DNA of 64,000 nucleotides from Pseudomonas sp. 6D_7.1_Bac1. Lineage in GTDB: Bacteria; Pseudomonadota; Gammaproteobacteria; Pseudomonadales; Pseudomonadaceae. Within the stretch, counting starts at the first letter, position 1. Each line of letters opens with the position of its first letter. The DNA is taken from assembly GCF_025465945.1 (NCBI RefSeq), contig NZ_JANLNW010000002.1:1-64000 (forward strand), given 5' to 3'. This document shows, in pieces, positions 38,013 through 46,232 of the stretch. Both the position numbers and the translations under genes were made by a program. The notes below the pieces were generated by a model. The model searched no databases and was not told the origin of the DNA. It saw only the letters and a list, made by a program, of their open reading frames with translations.

Positions 38013-38876
38013 TCAGCCTCCGAGGCTATGTATCAGGCTATCGAGCACTTCAGCGGTTGTGTCATCCAACTCCGCTACGACCGACGCTCTAAGATGGCGC
38101 GCCTGGCGGTATTCACTCGGTGTGCAGTTGGTGAACTGCTTGAAGGCGCGAGCGAAGTAGGAAGGGTCCTTGAAGCCGGCCTCATAGCCGATGCTGGTGA
38201 TGGGCATCTGGCTGTTGTCGAGTAATTCCTTCGCGAAGTTCATGCGCTTGTTCAAAATGTAATCCATGTAGCCAAGTCCATTGGCTTCCTTGAACAGGCG
38301 GCTGAAGCGAAAGGCCGTCATGCCGCAGCGCTTCGCCAGTTCCCTCTGGTCGATGGTCTCCCGAAAGTGCTGGTCGATGTACAGCAGTACGTTGCTGAGC
38401 GCCTGGTGTTTTTGGTGTCCTGAGGTCAGCCGGATGCTGTCCGGCAGGGTCGGTGAGTGGTCGATCAGTAATGTCTTGCGGTGGTCGACAACATTGCGGC
38501 GCAGCTCGTAGAGCTGAACGACAGCGGTCAGGTAGCGGTTCTTCTCGGTGGCTGAGAGGGGGAGCACCAGGTATTCCCAGACACAGGAACGCATGGCCCA
38601 TACGGCCAGTTCTTCCGAGTGTTGCACGGTGAACATGCTGATCGGGATGGCCGGTACGGTGCGTTTGATCTCCAGCAACAGCCTCAGGCCCGGTGTGTCG
38701 GGGCGATCAAAATGGATGCAGATCATGTCGGCCTGCACCTCGCTGGAAAACACCGAGTCTTTCGCCAGTTTGCAGTCGCAGGATTCCTCGAACTGCGTGA
38801 TCAGTTCGGTTGTGGACCGATCGTGGGTCCGATCGAACCAGAGTAGTGATGGTTTCCTGATCACGTTCGAGGTCAT
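38013..38876 (-). CDS. AraC-family regulator with degenerate receiver domain
   Basis: This 287-residue protein has an N-terminal region (about 8-115) with receiver-like strands and helices, but the usual acidic pocket is not evident and the conserved Lys-Pro near the end is Leu-Pro (EYLVLPLS). The C-terminal double helix-turn-helix (about 165-270) has RCGMTAFRFSRLFKEANG and SIGYEAGFKDPSYFARAFKQFTNCTPSEYR, typical of AraC. It is divergent from the Flp pilus operon and is the obvious candidate regulator; phosphorylation-independent control is inferred. Confidence 0.87.
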   Translation of the reverse strand: MTSNVIRKPSLLWFDRTHDRSTTELITQFEESCDCKLAKDSVFSSEVQADMICIHFDRPDTPGLRLLLEIKRTVPAIPISMFTVQHSEELAVWAMRSCVWEYLVLPLSATEKNRYLTAVVQLYELRRNVVDHRKTLLIDHSPTLPDSIRLTSGHQKHQALSNVLLYIDQHFRETIDQRELAKRCGMTAFRFSRLFKEANGLGYMDYILNKRMNFAKELLDNSQMPITSIGYEAGFKDPSYFARAFKQFTNCTPSEYRQARHLRASVVAELDDTTAEVLDSLIHSLGG

Positions 38877-39302
38877 GTGTTTGGCTCCGAGGTTCTTCGT
38901 GCCTCCCTCCGCTGAGTAGTATTGTCAATGTGATATCACTTTGCAGACTAAATCCTGATAAGAAAAACCGAATTTAGTTCTATGCGCTCTATGTTCTGCC
39001 TGGAAGTCAGGGCCGGTCGGTTATTTATTGGTGTGTTGGCGGCGCATTCGGGATCAACCGTTCGTCGCTTGTGAATAAAGGGCAATGGCATTGGCCAGCC
39101 ATGCCTTGTTTTTAGCTTTTCCTTTCCCTTCTTTTCCCTCTGTAGACGCCAATTACCCGGTAGTTGGCGTGCCCGCAAAAAAGTCCTAGCGATGCGCAAA
39201 ATCCTCCTAACCCCCATGACGGCACCCTGACTAAGGTATTAACACGCAGTACATAAAGTGCTGCCCCCCGGAAGTACAACAATCGAAAATGAGGTGTGCA
39301 AA
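38877..39302. other. Regulatory gap between AraC gene and flp1
   Basis: No gene is apparent in this 426-bp divergent promoter region. It holds a 10-base palindrome GTGATATCAC (38930-38939), an inverted repeat ACTAAAT/ATTTAGT (38947-38978) near the AraC side, and a 25-base dyad at 39146-39170 on the pilus side. Confidence 0.6.
39146..39170. promoter_or_regulatory. 25-bp dyad operator candidate upstream of flp1
   Basis: ACGCCAA and TTGGCGT flank the inner palindrome TACC-C-GGTA, making a nearly perfect 25-base dyad 133 bp before flp1. No T tract follows, so an operator is more likely than a terminator. Confidence 0.5.
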
Positions 39303-39497
39303 ATGACTCTTCAAACAATCAAAACTTCGGTACTGAAGTTCGCCAAAGATGAAGACGGCCTGACCATCGTGGAATACGCGGTGGCCGGTGGGCTGATTAC
39401 GGTCGCTGTTGCCGCGACGTTCGTTCTTTTGGGCGGCCATGTGAACACCAAAATCGCGGCGCTGTGCGCTGCCGTTAATGCTGGTGTTGCGTGCTGA
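39303..39497 (+). CDS. flp: Flp/Fap type IVb pilin, copy 1
   Basis: This 64-residue prepilin has a short positively charged leader ending DEDG, with predicted cleavage after Gly19, then the Flp motif LTIVEYAVAGGLITVAV with Glu and Tyr at +5/+6. The mature protein is a hydrophobic helix with a short tail and two Cys. It forms the Flp pilus shaft for attachment. GAGGT lies upstream. It is 56/64 identical to flp copy 2 by eye, differing at only two mature positions. Confidence 0.93.
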   Translation: MTLQTIKTSVLKFAKDEDGLTIVEYAVAGGLITVAVAATFVLLGGHVNTKIAALCAAVNAGVAC

Positions 39498-39618
39498 GAG
39501 CGAAAACTCCCGCTAGGGAGATGCGGCGATGTCCATGGAGGAGCAGGTTGCTACTGTTTTGCTGATGGGGTTGCTGGGCATGGCGGTGGTGAGCGATCTG
39601 CGTCGCCACCGCATTCCC
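39303..39618 (+). repeat. Tandem duplication unit 1 (flp plus 5' tadV)
   Basis: This block aligns with 39705-40019: pilin, intergenic AGGGAGA Shine-Dalgarno region and first 30 codons of the prepilin peptidase. Similarity stops after the RHRIP codons. Confidence 0.85.
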
Positions 39619-39636
39619 AAAGCTGTTGTGCCCTGA
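39529..39636 (+). pseudogene. Truncated prepilin peptidase (tadV) relic
   Basis: A 35-codon frame, MSMEEQVATVLLMGLLGMAV and onward, matches the N-terminus of the full peptidase at 39930 through SDLxRHRIP. It then diverges and stops. It keeps the first catalytic Asp (VVSD) but lacks the second (GD motif) and five of six membrane helices, so it cannot be an active protease. It retains a good AGGGAG site, so it may still be translated. Confidence 0.85.
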
Positions 39637-39704
39637 CCAGGGTTCCGACAGCACTGCCCAGAAAGAATGACAAAAAGCGCTAGCACTTAAGTGAGGTGAG
39701 CAAA

Positions 39705-39899
39705 ATGCTTCTGCAAGCAAGCAAGACTTCAGTAATGAAGTTCATCAAAAACGAGGATGGCCTGACCATCGTGGAATACGCGGTGGCAGGTGGGCTGATT
39801 ACGGTTGCTGTTGCCGCGACGTTCATTCTTTTGGGCGGCCAGGTGAACACCAAAATCGCGGCTCTGTGCGCTGCCGTTAATGCTGGTGTTGCGTGCTGA
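39705..39899 (+). CDS. flp: Flp/Fap type IVb pilin, copy 2
   Basis: This 64-residue prepilin is near-identical to copy 1 in its mature part; the leader differs more (MLLQASKTSVMKFIKNEDG). Cleavage is predicted after Gly19 before LTIVEYAVAGG. The ATG was chosen over a GTG three codons earlier because GAGGTGAG is spaced as in copy 1. It lies 30 bp before the full prepilin peptidase and is the copy with an intact partner. Confidence 0.92.
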   Translation: MLLQASKTSVMKFIKNEDGLTIVEYAVAGGLITVAVAATFILLGGQVNTKIAALCAAVNAGVAC

Positions 39900-40019
39900 C
39901 AACGATAATTCCCAGTAGGGAGACGCGCCATGTCCACGGAAATGATGGTATCGACTGCTTTACTGATAGGACTTTTGGGCGTGGCGGTGGTGAGCGATCT
40001 GCTTCGCCACCGTATTCCC
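39705..40019 (+). repeat. Tandem duplication unit 2 (flp plus 5' tadV)
   Basis: Partner of 39303-39618. The distance from pilin ATG to peptidase ATG is 225 bases here and 226 in unit 1. Confidence 0.85.
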
Positions 40020-40460
40020 AACCTGCTGATTCTGTTGGGCCTTGCCCTGGGATTGGCTAGTCAGACTTATTCAGGAGGTGTCAGCGGATTGGGAGACAGC
40101 CTGCTGGGCATCTTGATCTGTTTTGTGCTGTTTGTGCCCATGTACGCCTTGGGTGGCATGGCCGCCGGTGACGTCAAGTTGATGGCCATGGTCGGCAGTT
40201 TTCTACCCTTCCATTACGCGTTGTGGGCTGCATTTTTCAGCCTGATAGCCGGTGGCATTTGCGGTTTTCTGATAGTGCTGGTTCGCGGTCAGTTGTTGCA
40301 GACCCTGGCGCGCTATTGGCTGATTCTGAGAGCGCAGTCCTATCTCGCACCGACTGCAGATGAAGTAGCCGGCAAACCTTTCCCATATACGATCGCAATC
40401 CTGATCGGCACTTTAAACACCGTTCACTGGCAACTCTTTGCCAGTGGGTTGGGAGGTTAG
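39930..40460 (+). CDS. tadV: Prepilin peptidase TadV/CpaA (A24 family)
   Basis: This 176-residue membrane aspartic protease cleaves Flp prepilin and pseudopilin leaders. Catalytic Asp lies in VVSDLLRHRIPN and in the GxGD-like motif GGMAAGDVKLMAMVG. It has about six hydrophobic segments and lacks the N-methyltransferase domain of PilD, as usual for TadV. It follows flp2, and the next gene begins two bases after its stop. Confidence 0.92.
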   Translation: MSTEMMVSTALLIGLLGVAVVSDLLRHRIPNLLILLGLALGLASQTYSGGVSGLGDSLLGILICFVLFVPMYALGGMAAGDVKLMAMVGSFLPFHYALWAAFFSLIAGGICGFLIVLVRGQLLQTLARYWLILRAQSYLAPTADEVAGKPFPYTIAILIGTLNTVHWQLFASGLGG

Positions 40461-40462
40461 TC

Positions 40463-41797
40463 ATGCACGTCATCGTCGATAGTGATGCCTACCACAATGA
40501 GCGAGAAGCGGTGCAGCGACTGGCCCCCCAACCATGCACTATCAGCGAGACGGGGCTGACAGACAGTTTTCTCGGCGAGTTGGTGTGCAAGCATTTGTAC
40601 GACGCCGGCGTGTTGGACATGCCGCGGCTGGTAGAGCGCCTGGCGCTGACCGGAGCCGTAATGGAAGAAGTCCTGGCGTTTCTGCGCAAGGATGGTCGTG
40701 TCGAAGTGCTTGGGCAGATGGGTGCGCAAACGGGAGGCGGGCAGTCGCTGCGTTATGGCCTGACTGAACGCGGTCGCAGTGCCGCCCGCGATGCCCTGTC
40801 GCGTAGCGGCTATATCGGTGCGGCGCCGTTCCCGGTGAGTGCCTACCGTTCCCTGCTCAAGGTGCAGACCATTCACCATGGACGTATCAGCGCTCACGAT
40901 ATGCGCACGGCGCTTCACGGCGTAGTGCTCACGGAGGGGATGCTCGATCAATTGGGTGTGGCGCTGAACTCCGGGCGGGCGATCATGATTTATGGCCCTG
41001 CGGGAACCGGCAAGACCTATGTCAGCAGTCGGCTGATTCGTCTGTTCGCCGAGGCCATCTGGGTGCCCCATGCCATCGTGATCAACGAGTCGGTGATCGA
41101 GATCTATGACCCGCAGGTGCACCAGCGTCTGGATGATAACGGCCAACAGAACAATTTGATGCTCAACGAAGGGATCGACCGTCGACTGATTTGCTGCAAA
41201 CGCCCGATTGTCATCACCGGTGGTGAGTTGAGCATGGAGCAGCTGGATGTTCGCTATGACCCCTTCACCCGTCAGTACCAGGCCGCCTTGCAGCTCAAGG
41301 CCAGCAATGGCCTGTTCATCATCGATGACATGGGGCGCCAGCGCATGGCCCCCGCCGAGCTGTTCAATCGCTGGATCGTCCCGATGGAAGAGAAGCGTGA
41401 CTTCCTCAACCTGGGCGGCGGACGGCATTGCGAGCTGCCGTTCGATCTGATTCTGGTGTTTTCCACCAACCTCAACCCCCTGGAGTTGGCTGATGAGGCC
41501 TTCCTCCGTCGAATTGGCTACAAGCTGCAATTCGGTTACCTGAAACCCGAAGAGTACGAACGGATCTGGCAACAGGAGTCCGAGCGTCTGGGTATTTATT
41601 ATGACCCGCTGCTGGTGCGTTATGCACTGCAGAGACTTTACGCCATTGAAGGCATGCCCCTGGTGCCTTGCCACCCCCGCGATCTCCTGAACATGGCGCT
41701 CGATCGTCAGCGTTACCTGGGCGGTTCCGGGCCATTGTCGCGGCAGGAGCTGGAATGGGCCTGGCACAACTACTTTGTCCAGCTCGACTTCCTTTGA
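40463..41797 (+). CDS. Winged-helix AAA+ ATPase within the tad operon
   Basis: This 444-residue protein has an N-terminal region resembling a winged helix (about 28-105, ending LRYGLTERGRSAARDAL) and then an AAA+ module. That module shows Walker A GPAGTGKT (178-185), Walker B LFIIDDM (284-290), a sensor-1-like FSTNLNP and an arginine-rich FLRRIGYKL. The long insert with QAALQLKASNG is like regulatory or remodelling ATPases rather than the secretion ATPase TadA. It is not one of the canonical tad genes. GGGAGG precedes the ATG; the gene starts right after tadV. Its role is unknown; assembly remodelling or control of pilus expression are guesses. Confidence 0.8.
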   Translation: MHVIVDSDAYHNEREAVQRLAPQPCTISETGLTDSFLGELVCKHLYDAGVLDMPRLVERLALTGAVMEEVLAFLRKDGRVEVLGQMGAQTGGGQSLRYGLTERGRSAARDALSRSGYIGAAPFPVSAYRSLLKVQTIHHGRISAHDMRTALHGVVLTEGMLDQLGVALNSGRAIMIYGPAGTGKTYVSSRLIRLFAEAIWVPHAIVINESVIEIYDPQVHQRLDDNGQQNNLMLNEGIDRRLICCKRPIVITGGELSMEQLDVRYDPFTRQYQAALQLKASNGLFIIDDMGRQRMAPAELFNRWIVPMEEKRDFLNLGGGRHCELPFDLILVFSTNLNPLELADEAFLRRIGYKLQFGYLKPEEYERIWQQESERLGIYYDPLLVRYALQRLYAIEGMPLVPCHPRDLLNMALDRQRYLGGSGPLSRQELEWAWHNYFVQLDFL

Positions 41798-41812
41798 GTA
41801 GGAGATACAGAC

Positions 41813-42625
41813 ATGAGTTCTCGTACTGTCACCTTGATTGGTATTTCCCTGGTCATGGGCCTTGGCGCCGCATGGATGGCCAACACCTGGCTGAGTTCAC
41901 GGCTCAATGCCAGCCCGGATGACCACCTTCGAAGCGTGGTGGTCGCCACGGTCGAGATTCCTTTCGGGCAGATGGTCGAGGCCCAGCAGGTCACGACTGT
42001 GCGCATGCCCATGGATACGATCCCGGACGATGCCTTCGATTCCAGCGATAAAGCGGTGGGCAAGATCGCCACGTTCGACATCCTGCGGGGCGACATTGTG
42101 CGGGGTGCACGACTGAGCGAACACTTGGGTGGCAGCACTCTGGCCTCGCTGATTGCGCCAGACAAACGTGCCATTTCGGTACGGGTGGACGATGTGGTCG
42201 GTGTCGGCGGGTTCCTGTTGCCGGGTAACCGGGTTGATGTGTTGGCCACCAAACACACCGATGGCAGCAGCAACAACGCCGTGTCCAAGACCATCCTCGA
42301 AAACCTGCGAGTGTTGGCGGTGGATCAGACGGCGGGCACCGACAAGACCCAACCAGTGGTGGTGCGTGCAGTGACGCTGGAGATGACGGCCACTGAGGCG
42401 GAGGCCCTGGTCACGGCGCAGACGGAAGGGAAGTTGCAACTGGCTCTGCGCAACCCGCTGAACCTCACGAAAAAGCCGGCCGTCGCGCCTGTTGCGCCTG
42501 TTACGCAGACCATCGCCATGGCCACCGAAACCGCGCCAAGGCGCGTGGTGCACCGTAGCGGCAGTGGCGGCGGGGCTATCACCGTTATCCGTGGGATCGA
42601 ATCCCATGTCGTCAATGTGCACTGA
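41813..42625 (+). CDS. cpaB: Flp pilus assembly protein RcpC/CpaB
   Basis: This 270-residue periplasmic protein has an N-terminal membrane anchor (TLIGISLVMGLGAAWMANTWL) and an SAF domain (VVATVEIPFGQMVEAQQV, then DDVVGVGGFLLPGNRVDVLAT), the RcpC/CpaB pattern. It probably works with the secretin at the peptidoglycan/outer membrane. GTAGGAGATA precedes the ATG. The C-terminus is Ala/Pro/Thr-rich. Confidence 0.9.
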   Translation: MSSRTVTLIGISLVMGLGAAWMANTWLSSRLNASPDDHLRSVVVATVEIPFGQMVEAQQVTTVRMPMDTIPDDAFDSSDKAVGKIATFDILRGDIVRGARLSEHLGGSTLASLIAPDKRAISVRVDDVVGVGGFLLPGNRVDVLATKHTDGSSNNAVSKTILENLRVLAVDQTAGTDKTQPVVVRAVTLEMTATEAEALVTAQTEGKLQLALRNPLNLTKKPAVAPVAPVTQTIAMATETAPRRVVHRSGSGGGAITVIRGIESHVVNVH

Positions 42626-42686
42626 CAGGGCACCCATGCAGTGGTGGAGCTGATCCAGTTCAGTATCGGCAAATGAGGGCTTGACG

Positions 42687-44030
42687 ATGAATCCTCGAAT
42701 TCAACGGCCGTTCCCGGTAACGCCAAGGCGCCAGCGGGGATCGGTGACCGTACTGATGGTGATCGCGTTGGCGGCGATCGCCATGATGGCGGCGCTGGCG
42801 CTGGACGGCGGCCATATGTTGCTGAACAAGACACGCCTGCAAAATGCGGTGGACGCCGCGGCCCTGAGTGGCGCTAAAACCTTGAGTCAGGTCACAGGCA
42901 GTACCAGCCTTGCCAGCGCAACACGCACTGCCGCGCTGAACACGCTGACACTTAATGCCAATGCCACCGGCAACAGCGAATTGGCAACGGCCATTGGCGG
43001 CAGCGCAGGCACATTTGCTGTGGTGGAATTGGCCAACAGCGTCTATGGACCGTTCTCCTATCCGGGACCTGCGAATGCCACTTACGTTCGGGTGACGGTA
43101 TCGAGCTATCGCCTGACCGGTTTTTTCTGGAGTTTCGTTCAGGCATTGGGCACTGCCGGTCTCGGCAACAAGGTGGTGGCGGCGATGGCTACCGCCGGAC
43201 CCAGCCCCACCAGCCCCTGTGATCTGGCGCCACTGATGGTGTGTGGTGACCCGACTAAATACAGCCCGAGCACCGGTGTGTTCTGGGGCTATCACTTCGG
43301 CGATTTGCAGGATTTGAAAACCGGCTCTGGCACTACGTCTGCCATTGGCCCAGGCAACTTTCAGTTGCTCGATTTTGGTTCGGGTGGCAGTACGGTCAGA
43401 CAGGACCTGGCGGGAGGCGGCTCGGTATGCCGCAGCGTCGGGCAAAATGTCACGACTGCACCGGGCAACAAGGTTGGCCCGACGTCCCAAGGCTTGAACA
43501 CCCGCTTTGGTCAGTACAACGGACCGGTCAATGCCGCGCAGTATCCCCCAGACCTGATCGTTAGCTACAGCACACCCGTGATCAGTTGGAACAGCTCAAG
43601 CACACCGCCACGGGCGGAGTACAAGGGCCAACCCGTCATTTCGAACAACGGCACGCTCACCGCTGGCGGCAAGGCGGTGCTTGGCTACAACGACTGGCTG
43701 GCGAGTTCCGCCGCGTGTGTCGCCGGCACAGGCAGTGGTTGCCAGAGCGGTGGGGTTTACGAGCGACGGATGCTGAAAATCGTGATTGGCAATTGCACCG
43801 GGCAAAACAATGGTGCGACCTCGATTCCGGTCCTGGGTTTTGGCTGCTATTTCGTGGTGCAGCCGGCCGGTAGCACGGGAAGTACCTCGGAGATCTTTGG
43901 ACAGTTCGTGCAGGAGTGCCAGGGCGACAATGTGCCGGGTCCCAATCCTTCGGGTGATGCCGGCCCACGGATCATTCAGCTCTACAAAACCTACATCAAT
44001 GGCAGCGGCACTCCGAGCACTGATTCTTAG
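42687..44030 (+). CDS. tadG: TadG-like pilus assembly protein
   Basis: This 447-residue protein has a prepilin-like N-terminus (RRQRGSVTVLMVIALAAIAMMAALALDGGHMLLNKTRLQNAVDAAALSGA), the hallmark of the Tad/TadG family, and a Gly/Ser/Thr-rich exported domain with several Cys. There is no clear von Willebrand MIDAS motif. Its start follows GAGGG. It sits before the TadE genes rather than at the operon end as in many tad loci, and carries the large exported domain of the assembly. Confidence 0.82.
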   Translation: MNPRIQRPFPVTPRRQRGSVTVLMVIALAAIAMMAALALDGGHMLLNKTRLQNAVDAAALSGAKTLSQVTGSTSLASATRTAALNTLTLNANATGNSELATAIGGSAGTFAVVELANSVYGPFSYPGPANATYVRVTVSSYRLTGFFWSFVQALGTAGLGNKVVAAMATAGPSPTSPCDLAPLMVCGDPTKYSPSTGVFWGYHFGDLQDLKTGSGTTSAIGPGNFQLLDFGSGGSTVRQDLAGGGSVCRSVGQNVTTAPGNKVGPTSQGLNTRFGQYNGPVNAAQYPPDLIVSYSTPVISWNSSSTPPRAEYKGQPVISNNGTLTAGGKAVLGYNDWLASSAACVAGTGSGCQSGGVYERRMLKIVIGNCTGQNNGATSIPVLGFGCYFVVQPAGSTGSTSEIFGQFVQECQGDNVPGPNPSGDAGPRIIQLYKTYINGSGTPSTDS

Positions 44031-44038
44031 GAGGCGTC

Positions 44039-44521
44039 ATGGGACTTTACGCGTTTGAACAACGGCGGGGCCAGCAAGGAATGGCATTGGTGGAATTCAC
44101 CATCGCCCTGCCGTTGTTGCTGCTGCTGTTGCTGGCCCTCGGCGAGTTCGGTCGCATGCTCTTTCAGTACAACACCCTGTTACAGGCCAGCCGTGATGCC
44201 GGCCGTTACATCGCCAGCCAGGCGTGGAACTCGACACTGGGACAAGTCGATCTGAGCAACGCAACACTGGTGACCCAAACGAAAAACGTGGCGGTCTATG
44301 GCGTGCCTGCCACCACCGGGGCCGCGGTGGTGTCAGGGTTGACGACCAGCATGGTGGGGGTCACCGCGGTGGGCACCGACCATGTGCAGGTCACCATCAC
44401 CTATACCTTCTGCCCGGTAATTGGTGGTGGCGGTTGTGCCGGCTCGATAACCGGGCTTTTTGCCAATTCGATTGCGCTGCGCATTCCGCTGGTCGCCACG
44501 ACTGTCATGAGGGCTCTGTGA
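44039..44521 (+). CDS. tadE: TadE-family pseudopilin
   Basis: This 160-residue protein starts with a basic leader and QQGMALVEFTIALPLLLLLLLALGEFGRML, the TadE signature with Glu at +5 of a predicted prepilin cleavage site after Gly14. The remainder is exported. TadE is processed by TadV. Its stop codon overlaps the next gene start (TGATG). Confidence 0.9.
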   Translation: MGLYAFEQRRGQQGMALVEFTIALPLLLLLLLALGEFGRMLFQYNTLLQASRDAGRYIASQAWNSTLGQVDLSNATLVTQTKNVAVYGVPATTGAAVVSGLTTSMVGVTAVGTDHVQVTITYTFCPVIGGGGCAGSITGLFANSIALRIPLVATTVMRAL

Positions 44522-45015
44522 TGAACCGCAAAAATATGCGCGGCGTCTATGTGGTGGAGTTCGCCTTCATCGGCTTGCTGGTGTTCATTCTGTTGTTCGG
44601 CGTGCTGGAAATGGGCCGCCTGTACTTCACGGTGAATGCCCTCGATGAATCCGTGCGGCGCGGCGCGCGCCTGGCGGCGGTGTGCAACATCAGCGATCCG
44701 ATCGTGTTGCAGCGGGCGATCTTCAATGCTGCGGGCAATGCGGGCACGAGCCAGCTGATCACCAATCTGGGCACTGGCAACCTGACGCTGACCTACCTGG
44801 ACGTGAACGGCGCGCAGGTGGCCAACCCTACCGACACCGTCAGCGTCACCGGATTCCGTGCCATCCGTTATGTCCAGTTGAGCCTGCAAGGCTACGTTTT
44901 CAATCTGTTTATTCCCGGGTTTGGTGTGCCGATTACCCTGCCGGTCTTCAGGGCGACCTTGCCACGCGAAGCCCTTGGGCATCATTCCGAATCGGGGGAG
45001 GTCACTCCATGCTGA
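44521..45015 (+). CDS. tadF: Second TadE/TadF-like pseudopilin
   Basis: This 164-residue protein begins MRGVYVVEFAFIGLLVFILLFGVLEMGRLYF, a TadE/F-type hydrophobic pseudopilin segment, followed by an exported domain. It overlaps the upstream pseudopilin by one base and the downstream tadZ by seven bases. TadF is inferred from position and from being the second such gene. Confidence 0.85.
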   Translation: MNRKNMRGVYVVEFAFIGLLVFILLFGVLEMGRLYFTVNALDESVRRGARLAAVCNISDPIVLQRAIFNAAGNAGTSQLITNLGTGNLTLTYLDVNGAQVANPTDTVSVTGFRAIRYVQLSLQGYVFNLFIPGFGVPITLPVFRATLPREALGHHSESGEVTPC

Positions 45016-46229
45016 ATATAAGGGAAACTCCGTTAACCACTGCGACCGGAAAACCCGGGCTGCGATTGCTGATCAGCAGCCGTGATGCCACGGCGTTGCG
45101 TGATCTGCAAAGCGTTTGCCAGCGCATGCCCAGCCTGGAGGTGAGCACGCGTCTGGTGAGTAATGGGCATGTCGACCCGCTCTACGGTCTGGAGCGGATG
45201 CCCGATCTGTTGTTGGTGCGTGTGAGCCACCTGTGGCGCGAGGAGCTGGCTGCTCTGTTACAGCGTCCGGCCCATGAGCGTCCGCCGCTGTTGGTGTGCG
45301 GTCTGTTGAGCGAGCAGGACAGCATGCGACTGGCGATGCAGGCCGGTGCTCGTGATGTCCTGCCGGAGCCGATAGTCGAGACCGAATTGGTCGCCGCCTT
45401 GAGTCGTCTGGTCGCGGAGGTCCGTGTCAGCAGTGGGGTAGAAGGCAAACTGATCGCCGTGATGAGCGCCAAGGGCGGCTCCGGCGGTACGTTGCTGGCC
45501 TGCAACCTGGCTCACCAGCTCAGCGTCAAGGGCGGCAATACCCTGCTGCTGGATATGGACCTGCAATTTGGCAGCGTCACTAATTATCTGGATGTGGCGC
45601 AGTCGCACAGCCACCTTGAGGTGTTGCTGCAGGTCGAGGGCATGGACGGCGTAGCGCTACGCGGTTTTTGCAGCCACTTCAGCCCGACCTTGCATGTGCT
45701 GGGTGGCCGGGCTGGTGAGCTGTGTCTGCCGCAGGATGCCCATCCGGAACAACTCGATGCATTGTTGCAGTTGGCCCGCGCAAGCTATGACTGGGTGGTG
45801 GTCGACCTGCCACGGCAAATCGACCACCTCACAGGCGCAGTACTGGAGCAGGCGGATCGAGTGTACGTCGTGGTACAGCAGAGCGTCAGCCATCTTCGGG
45901 ATGCCAGCTCCTTGATGCGGATTCTTCGTGACGACCTGGGCGTACGTGGGGATCAATTGCAGGTGGTGGTCAACCGCTATGACAAGTCGGCAGCGATCAG
46001 CCTCAAGGATATCGGCGAGGCGCTGCGCTGCGTGAACCTGTTGAAATTACCCAACGACTTCAACCTGGTCAGCCAGAGCCAGAACTCTGGCGTGCCGTTG
46101 GGGGTGCAAGCGCCGCGGGCTCCGATCACCGTCGCCGTGCGCGAGATGACCGAGGTGTTGGTCGGTAACCAGATGACCAGGAGCAAGGGCTTACTCAAAC
46201 GTGCCTTCAACCGTTTTTTCGGGGGATGA
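45009..46229 (+). CDS. tadZ: Flp pilus localisation ATPase TadZ/CpaE
   Basis: This 406-residue MinD/ParA-like protein has an N-terminal atypical receiver domain (about 18-125, ending GARDVLPEPI) and a deviant Walker A AKGGSGGT lacking the usual Lys, as is common in TadZ/CpaE, then LLLDMDLQFGS and VVVDLPRQ. It places the secretion machine at the pole. The start overlaps the preceding gene by seven bases. Confidence 0.9.
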   Translation: MLNIRETPLTTATGKPGLRLLISSRDATALRDLQSVCQRMPSLEVSTRLVSNGHVDPLYGLERMPDLLLVRVSHLWREELAALLQRPAHERPPLLVCGLLSEQDSMRLAMQAGARDVLPEPIVETELVAALSRLVAEVRVSSGVEGKLIAVMSAKGGSGGTLLACNLAHQLSVKGGNTLLLDMDLQFGSVTNYLDVAQSHSHLEVLLQVEGMDGVALRGFCSHFSPTLHVLGGRAGELCLPQDAHPEQLDALLQLARASYDWVVVDLPRQIDHLTGAVLEQADRVYVVVQQSVSHLRDASSLMRILRDDLGVRGDQLQVVVNRYDKSAAISLKDIGEALRCVNLLKLPNDFNLVSQSQNSGVPLGVQAPRAPITVAVREMTEVLVGNQMTRSKGLLKRAFNRFFGG

Positions 46230-46232
46230 CCC

